64,000 bases of DNA from Bradyrhizobium septentrionale (GTDB lineage: Bacteria > Pseudomonadota > Alphaproteobacteria > Rhizobiales > Xanthobacteraceae). This document shows, in pieces, positions 59,035-64,000 of this stretch. The position numbers and the translations under genes were made by a program. The DNA lies in contig NZ_CP088285.1 in assembly GCF_011516645.4 (NCBI RefSeq), forward strand, positions 3,490,501 to 3,554,500, read 5' to 3'. The number at the start of each line of letters is the position of its first letter. Position 1 is the stretch's first letter. A model generated the notes under the pieces. The model searched no databases. It was not told the origin of the DNA and worked only from the letters and a program-made list of their open reading frames with translations.

Positions 59035-60396
59035 ATGTCCGGCTTCCCCGCTTCGACCACCGTGCTCGATTCCGTGCTGTTTCGCGATGCCTTCGACACA
59101 AGCGAGATGCGCGAGGTGTTTTCCGATCTGCGGCTGATCTCCCGTTACGCCGAGGTCGAAATCGCGCTGGCCAGGGCCGAAGCGCGCTGCGGCGTGATCC
59201 CGGCGGAAGCGGCGGAGGAGATCACTGCCCAGACCGACGTTGCCGCGTTCGATTTCGATCTGCTGCGGCAGGAGACCGATGTCGTCGGCTACCCGATCCT
59301 GCCGCTGGTGCATCAGATGGCGAAGCAGTGCGGCGAAGCCGGCCGCTATGTCCATTGGGGTGCCACCACACAGGACATCATGGACACCGCCGTCGTGCTG
59401 CAGCTGCGCGATGGTCTCAGGATCGTCGAGGATGACATCAACGCGCTGCGCGGCATCCTCGCCGATCTCTCGAAAAGGCACCGTGACACGCCGATGGCCG
59501 GCCGCACTCATCTGCAGCAGGCGCTGCCGGTGACCTTCGGCTACAAGACCGCGATCTGGCTTGCGGCCTTCGATCGGCATGCCGCGCGGCTCACAGAGAT
59601 GAAGCCGCGGGTGCTGGTCGGCCAGTTCGCCGGCGCCGCCGGCACGCTGGCCTCGCTCGGCGACAAGGGATTCGAGGTGCAGAAGGCGCTGTGCGAGGAG
59701 CTTGGCCTCGGCGTTCCGGTCTCGACCTGGCATGTCGCACGTGACGGTCTGGCGGAAGCGGTGAATTTCCTGGCGCTGGTCACGGGAACGCTCGGCAAGA
59801 TCGCGCTCGACATCATGATCATGGCCTCGACCGAGTTCGCCGAGGTCTACGAGCCGTTCGTGAAGGGACGCGGCGCGTCCTCGACCATGCCGCAGAAGCG
59901 CAACCCGATCTCGTCGGAGCTGATGCTCGCCGCCGCCAAGGCGGTGCGCCAGCATGCCGGCCTGATGTTGGACGCGATGGTGCAGGATTTCGAGCGCGCC
60001 ACCGGCCCGTGGCACGCCGAATGGATAGCTCTCCCGGAGAGCTTCGTGCTAACCGCCGGCGCGCTTCATCAGGCCAAGTTCGCGCTTGGCGGCTTGATCG
60101 TCGACGAGAAGCGGATGGCCGACAATCTCGACATCAGCCGCGGGCTGATTGTGGCCGAGGCCGTGATGATGGGCCTTGCGCCCGCGATCGGCCGGCAGGA
60201 GGCGCATGATGTGGTCTACGACGCCTGCCGTGTCGCCAACGACAAGGGCCTGACGCTGGCCGAGGCGCTCGCTGCGGATCAATGTGTCGCGAGCCGGATC
60301 GATCGGGCGACGATCGACCGCCTCACCGCGCCGAAAAACTATCTTGGCCTCGCACCCGAGATGGTCGACCGGGTGCTTAATTCAGTGAAGCGGTAA
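59035..60396 (+). CDS. lyase of the adenylosuccinate lyase/CMLE superfamily
   Basis: 453 residues. Signature GRGASSTMPQKRNPISSELM with the catalytic Ser loop, THWGATTQDIMDTA-like VHWGATTQDIMDT near residue 103 and GRTHLQQALPVTFG near residue 157. By length and motif it is close to 3-carboxy-cis,cis-muconate cycloisomerase and argininosuccinate/fumarase-like lyases. With the CMD protein it may process a lactone- or diacid-type intermediate; PcaB itself is usually with pcaG/H genes, which are absent here. Confidence 0.88.
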   Translation: MSGFPASTTVLDSVLFRDAFDTSEMREVFSDLRLISRYAEVEIALARAEARCGVIPAEAAEEITAQTDVAAFDFDLLRQETDVVGYPILPLVHQMAKQCGEAGRYVHWGATTQDIMDTAVVLQLRDGLRIVEDDINALRGILADLSKRHRDTPMAGRTHLQQALPVTFGYKTAIWLAAFDRHAARLTEMKPRVLVGQFAGAAGTLASLGDKGFEVQKALCEELGLGVPVSTWHVARDGLAEAVNFLALVTGTLGKIALDIMIMASTEFAEVYEPFVKGRGASSTMPQKRNPISSELMLAAAKAVRQHAGLMLDAMVQDFERATGPWHAEWIALPESFVLTAGALHQAKFALGGLIVDEKRMADNLDISRGLIVAEAVMMGLAPAIGRQEAHDVVYDACRVANDKGLTLAEALAADQCVASRIDRATIDRLTAPKNYLGLAPEMVDRVLNSVKR

Positions 60397-60514
60397 AATT
60401 CGAGGCAATTGCTCGCCGTCGCGTGATCGGGCGCGGCGGGCGGGAACCTTGCGAATGCGGATCGAATTGGACTACGAATCCTCAACACCCTCAAACGACA
60501 CGGCCGGACACTTC

Positions 60515-61771
60515 ATGACCGCACATCAACGCAATCTTTCCGCCTCGATCGATCCGGTAAAGCTCGATCGGCTCGCCGAAGTCGCGATCAAGGTCGGCCT
60601 GCAGCTGCAGCCGGGGCAGGATCTGCTGCTGACGGCGCCCTCAGTGGCAATGCCGCTGGTGCGGCGGGTCGTGGAGCATGCCTACAAGGCCGGCGCCGGT
60701 ATCGTGACCCCGTTCTTCTCCGACGAAGAGCTCACGCTGGCGCGCTACCGCTTTGCCAACGATGCGAGCTTCGATCGCGCCGCAGGCTGGCTCTACGAGG
60801 GCATGGCGAAGGCGTTCGGCGCCAACACCGCGCGGCTTGCGATCGTCGGCGACAATCCGATGCTGCTGTCGGGCGAAGACCCGGCCAAGGTCGCGCGCGC
60901 CAGCAAGGCCAATTCGATCGCCTACCAGCCGGCGCTGGAAAAGATCGTCAATTTCGACACCAACTGGAACATCATCGCCTATCCGAGCGCGTCCTGGGCG
61001 AAGCAGATGTTCCCGGATGATGCCGAGGATGTCGCGGTGGCCAAGTTGGCGGATGCGATCTTCGCCGCGTCCCGGGTCGATCAGGACGGTGCCGTCGCGG
61101 CCTGGGACAAGCACAATGCCAGACTGCGCGAGCGCACCGACTGGCTCAACGGCCAGCGCTTCCACGCGCTGAAATATTCCGGTCCGGGAATGGACCTCAC
61201 GATCGGGCTCGCCGACGGCCATGAATGGGAAGGCGGCGCCTCAACCGCCAAGAACGGCATTGTCTGCAATGCCAACATCCCGACCGAGGAAGTGTTCACC
61301 ACGCCGCACTGCCGGCGTGTCAGCGGCCACGTCGTCAGCTCCAAGCCGCTGTCCTATCAGGGCACGCTGATCGACAATATTTCGGTCAAGTTCGAGGAGG
61401 GCCGCATCGTCGAGGCCAAGGCCTCGCGCGGCGAGGAAGTCTTGAACAAGGTGCTCGACACCGACGAGGGCGCGCGCCGCCTCGGCGAGGTCGCACTGGT
61501 GCCGCATTCCTCGCCGATCTCGAAGAGCGGGCTGTTGTTCTTCAACACGCTGTTCGACGAGAACGCCGCCTCACACATCGCGCTCGGCCAGTGCTACTCG
61601 AAATGCTTCGTTGGTGGCGACAAGCTGACGCCGCAGCAGATCGCCGAGCAGGGCGGCAACAAGAGCCTGATCCACATCGACTGGATGATCGGCTCCGCCC
61701 ACACCGACATCGACGGCATCCATGCCGACGGCCGCAGCGTGCCGGTGTTCCGGAAAGGCGAGTGGGCGTAA
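60515..61771 (+). CDS. aminopeptidase, peptidase family M29
   Basis: 418 residues from ATG 60515; a longer frame begins at 60449. Opens KLDRLAEVAIKVGLQLQPGQDLLLTAP. Metal-ligand segments IPTEEVFTTPHCRRVSG, RLGEVALVPHSSPIS and HIALGQCYSK, with GGNKSLIHIDWMIGS at the end, are those of AmpS/AmpT zinc or cobalt aminopeptidases. It is 118 bp after the lyase, so it may have its own promoter. General peptide turnover is its safest role. Confidence 0.92.
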   Translation: MTAHQRNLSASIDPVKLDRLAEVAIKVGLQLQPGQDLLLTAPSVAMPLVRRVVEHAYKAGAGIVTPFFSDEELTLARYRFANDASFDRAAGWLYEGMAKAFGANTARLAIVGDNPMLLSGEDPAKVARASKANSIAYQPALEKIVNFDTNWNIIAYPSASWAKQMFPDDAEDVAVAKLADAIFAASRVDQDGAVAAWDKHNARLRERTDWLNGQRFHALKYSGPGMDLTIGLADGHEWEGGASTAKNGIVCNANIPTEEVFTTPHCRRVSGHVVSSKPLSYQGTLIDNISVKFEEGRIVEAKASRGEEVLNKVLDTDEGARRLGEVALVPHSSPISKSGLLFFNTLFDENAASHIALGQCYSKCFVGGDKLTPQQIAEQGGNKSLIHIDWMIGSAHTDIDGIHADGRSVPVFRKGEWA

Positions 61772-61778
61772 GGCGCGG

Positions 61779-62711
61779 CTAGCGAAGCTTGCGCTCACGC
61801 GCGGCGATCAGCTCGCGGCGCGGGGCGCTGAAGCGGCAGGTCTCGTGCTGCGGCCGGAAGCCGAGCCGGCGGTAGATTTTCAGCGCGGGGGCGTTGCGGC
61901 TCGAGACGTTGAGCCAGCAGGGATGCTCAACCGAGACGTCGTGTGCGCTCAGCACGCGATAGACCAAGAGCTGGCCGAGCCCGCGTCCCTGCCGCGCCGG
62001 GTCGACGGCGACCGATTCGATCCACATCGAGTTCCGCTCCGGCTCGGTCAGGCAGAATCCCGACACCTGCCCATCCTCCGACGCGATCCAGACCTCGCTC
62101 TCGGTCAGGACCTGCGCCATCTCCTCCGGTGAATACAGGCGGAACGCGGCGTCCGAGGCATAGGCGGCATTGTGGATCCGTGCGACCTCGGCCGCGCAAG
62201 CGGTCACGTCGGTCGCCTGCTCGATGGCGGCGCGGGCGGCCGCAAGGGTGCGGGCCGGTTGCAACGGCTCGACGCACTTCATCCCGATCTCGGACTCGAC
62301 ATGAACAAAGCCGAAGGCGCCCACGAAGGCCATTCCTGCCGGCCAGTCGCTGCTCACCAGCGTCTGCACGGTGAGATCGGGATCGGCATCGATCACAAGG
62401 ATGTCGTCGATCAGCGCGAGGCCGATCCGGCGGCGGCGCATCTCGGGCGCCACGACGATCTTGAGGAACCGGGAATGATGCGCGCCCTGGTCGCGCAACG
62501 AGGATTCGGCGAGGCCGACGAGCCGGCCATTCCGCTCGGCAATACGAAAGTCGCGCCCGCCACGGTTCTGCGGCAGCTTCAGGAACTGGTCCCATTGCGG
62601 CAGCGTGACAGGTCCCAGCCGCGGTTCCACCGCAGCTGCCTTTGCGTAAAGTGCGACCACCGCTTCCGCATCAGCCTCGCGAAGCGGTCGGATGGTGATG
62701 CCGTCATCCAT
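61779..62711 (-). CDS. tandem GNAT-domain acetyltransferase
   Basis: 310 residues with two GNAT units. The first (about 5-140) has KIVVAPEMRRRRIGLALI; the second (about 165-300) has SVAVDPARQGRGLGQLLVYRVL followed by NVSSRNAPALKIYRRLGF. Only the second A-motif has a clean Q/RxxGxG/A for acetyl-CoA, so the first half may be degenerate or structural, as in mycothiol-synthase-like proteins. Likely second gene of an operon behind the amidohydrolase (11 bp). Confidence 0.85.
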   Translation of the reverse strand: MDDGITIRPLREADAEAVVALYAKAAAVEPRLGPVTLPQWDQFLKLPQNRGGRDFRIAERNGRLVGLAESSLRDQGAHHSRFLKIVVAPEMRRRRIGLALIDDILVIDADPDLTVQTLVSSDWPAGMAFVGAFGFVHVESEIGMKCVEPLQPARTLAAARAAIEQATDVTACAAEVARIHNAAYASDAAFRLYSPEEMAQVLTESEVWIASEDGQVSGFCLTEPERNSMWIESVAVDPARQGRGLGQLLVYRVLSAHDVSVEHPCWLNVSSRNAPALKIYRRLGFRPQHETCRFSAPRRELIAARERKLR

Positions 62712-62722
62712 GAGTCGAGAGC

Positions 62723-63781
62723 TTACCCGATATCGAGCCGATAGACATCCTTTGCCGTCTTCGAGAACAACGCTGTCTTCTCGGCTTCGCTATATTGTGA
62801 AGCAAGCCGTTTAAAGGTGTTAAAGATCACCTGGTAACTGCACTGCCCCTTATCAGGTGGGAAGTTGCTCTCGAACATGCAACGGCTTGGGCCGAAGGCT
62901 TCGATGCAGGTTTCCACATAGGGCCGCCAGGCGGCGGCGAGTTCCTCCGACGACGGCGGCCGGGGGCGGAGGTGGAAGTCGTAGCCGAGCAGGCACATTG
63001 CAAGCCCCCCCAGCTTGACGACGACATTCGGGCATTTGGCGATCTCCTGGATCGACGCCTTCCACACCGGAAAGGTCTCGGCGCGCTTGCCGGCGAACCG
63101 GCCGGTGCCGACCGGGCCGCCGCAATGGTCGAGCACGATCCTGGTGTCGGGGAAGGCGCGGGCGAGGTCGGTGAGCTCGCCGATCTGCGGGTGGAACAGC
63201 CAGGCATCGAAGCTGAGGCCGAGCGGCGCCAGGCAGGCAAAGCCCTTGCGGAAGGTGGAATCGAGCAGAATTCCCTTCGGCCGGTTCGCATACATGTGGG
63301 CGACGTTGGGGTCCTCGTCCCAGGCCGAGGAGTGGCGGATGCCGCGGAACCGGCCGTTGCCGGCGGCGATCTCCGCCTCCAGCACCGCCTTGGCCTGGTC
63401 GCCGATCAGAAGATTAACGTGGCTGACGATGCCGGCGCAAATCGCCGCCTTGCCGTAGCCGCCGCTCGCCGCCATCGCCGCGACGCCGTTGGCGAACTCG
63501 ACCTCGCCGACCGGGCGGAACGCCTCCGGGCCGTCGGCGCGATACATCGACCGGCAATCGACATAGACGGTGGCGACGATGTTGTGGCCGGAGGCGATGT
63601 CGTCGCGCATCTCCTCGATCAGATAGCGCAAGCCCCCGCGATCCCAGAGATGGTGATGCGGATCGACGATCGGCCTGTCGGGATCGATGATCTCCTCGGT
63701 ATATTGCGCGAGCCAGTCTTCGCGCGGATTGGCATAGAGCCCGCTGGCGGAGGCGGGCAGAGTGCTGGTGCTGGTGGCCAT
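62723..63781 (-). CDS. amidohydrolase family protein (Amidohydro_2, ACMSD-like)
   Basis: 352 residues, TIM-barrel metal-dependent hydrolase. Metal motif IVDPHHHLWDRGGLRYLIEE at about residue 40, RGIRHSSAWDED, and RIVLDHCGGPVGTGR with the later catalytic His/Asp region FESNFPPDKG. Similar to L-rhamnono-lactonase and 2-pyrone-4,6-dicarboxylate-type hydrolases. GGGAGTG precedes ATG 63781. It probably opens a lactone or decarboxylates; substrate unknown. Confidence 0.88.
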   Translation of the reverse strand: MATSTSTLPASASGLYANPREDWLAQYTEEIIDPDRPIVDPHHHLWDRGGLRYLIEEMRDDIASGHNIVATVYVDCRSMYRADGPEAFRPVGEVEFANGVAAMAASGGYGKAAICAGIVSHVNLLIGDQAKAVLEAEIAAGNGRFRGIRHSSAWDEDPNVAHMYANRPKGILLDSTFRKGFACLAPLGLSFDAWLFHPQIGELTDLARAFPDTRIVLDHCGGPVGTGRFAGKRAETFPVWKASIQEIAKCPNVVVKLGGLAMCLLGYDFHLRPRPPSSEELAAAWRPYVETCIEAFGPSRCMFESNFPPDKGQCSYQVIFNTFKRLASQYSEAEKTALFSKTAKDVYRLDIG

Positions 63782-63825
63782 CGATTTTCACTCCCATTGG
63801 TTTTGCTTCTTCTTGGAAAGAGACA

Positions 63826-64000
63826 TCAGACCCCGTCGAGGATGATCACCGTCGGCGTCGCCGGCAGGGTGTCGCGCGAAATCCGCAAAGTGCGCTCGCC
63901 GCCGCGGCGGTCGATCTCGAATTGCTGGCCGATCAGGCGCATGAACTCGTCGAGCGGGGTGGCGAAGCGGTGCATCGGCAGCACGACGGCGGCACGCAGC
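63826..64000 (-). CDS. C-terminal end of an unrecognised protein (possibly MBL-fold hydrolase)
   Basis: The last 57 residues are visible up to TGA 63826-63828; the gene continues past the right edge. LRAAVVLPMHRFATPLDEFMRLIG resembles the VxPMH segment near the end of metallo-beta-lactamase-fold hydrolases, followed by a basic, hydrophobic-alternating end. It would be the gene upstream of the amidohydrolase, 44 bp away, in the same operon. Identification is tentative. Confidence 0.4.
   Translation of the reverse strand, partial: LRAAVVLPMHRFATPLDEFMRLIGQQFEIDRRGGERTLRISRDTLPATPTVIILDGV

Overview
The window looks like chromosome of a Bradyrhizobium-type alphaproteobacterium (Nitrobacteraceae). 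The evidence is high GC throughout, dense catabolic operons and solute transporters, several small exported Cys/Gly/Trp-rich proteins typical of the genus, and many intergenic imperfect palindromes of the kinds scattered through Bradyrhizobium and Rhodopseudomonas genomes. All family assignments come from reading motifs and gene context; no database search was run. There is no rRNA, tRNA, CRISPR array or phage. The one clear mobile element is an IS1182-family insertion sequence.

Layout. 1-9.3 kb: end of an alpha/beta hydrolase, a racemase whose 5' end seems frameshifted, an SDR plus ketopantoate-reductase-like pair, an enoyl-CoA hydratase, and a LysR regulator divergent from an FAD oxidoreductase and a NitT/TauT-type ABC importer. 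9.4-15.9 kb: gentisate catabolism. It holds gentisate 1,2-dioxygenase, a zeta-GST isomerase, a MarR regulator, a 3-hydroxybenzoate 6-hydroxylase-like enzyme, and a converging aryl-CoA ligase/aryl-CoA hydroxylase operon. Both gentisate-linked minus-strand promoters carry the same operator-like sequence. 15.9-23.1 kb: small exported proteins, an RND efflux pair and a quinone-type reductase. 23.3-32.2 kb: a dicarboxylate/amino-acid symporter with an amino-acid binding protein, an ATP-grasp protein, ferredoxin-NADP reductase, a patatin, a membrane-anchored GltB-like protein and an FAD monooxygenase.

32.5-39.3 kb is a metal-related region. It contains a two-domain outer-membrane porin behind a Fur-type box, and an NRAMP-family transporter whose metal-site residues are changed. 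The NRAMP operon is split by the insertion sequence, and a CsoR/RcnR/FrmR-type regulator with a double palindromic operator lies divergent to it. 39.4-45.1 kb: a creatininase-family amidohydrolase divergent from a second ABC importer and a 2-hydroxyacid dehydrogenase. 45.3-47.4 kb: two DGPF/YCII proteins and an ECF42-type sigma factor, with a matching promoter in front. 47.6-53.2 kb: a coupled zinc-peptidase/ATP-grasp pair, a membrane cyclic-nucleotide-binding protein and an L,D-transpeptidase. 53.2-54.8 kb: mostly repeats, including a long-stem candidate structured element, plus two very small genes. 54.8-61.8 kb: a GntR-controlled divergent catabolic cluster with a paired operator. 61.8-64 kb: tandem GNAT, amidohydrolase and the end of one more gene.

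The best candidates for something new are the altered-site NRAMP operon with its IS disruption and divergent metal-type repressor, the peptidase/ATP-grasp pair, the gentisate regulon operator, and the nested-stem element near 53.7 kb.
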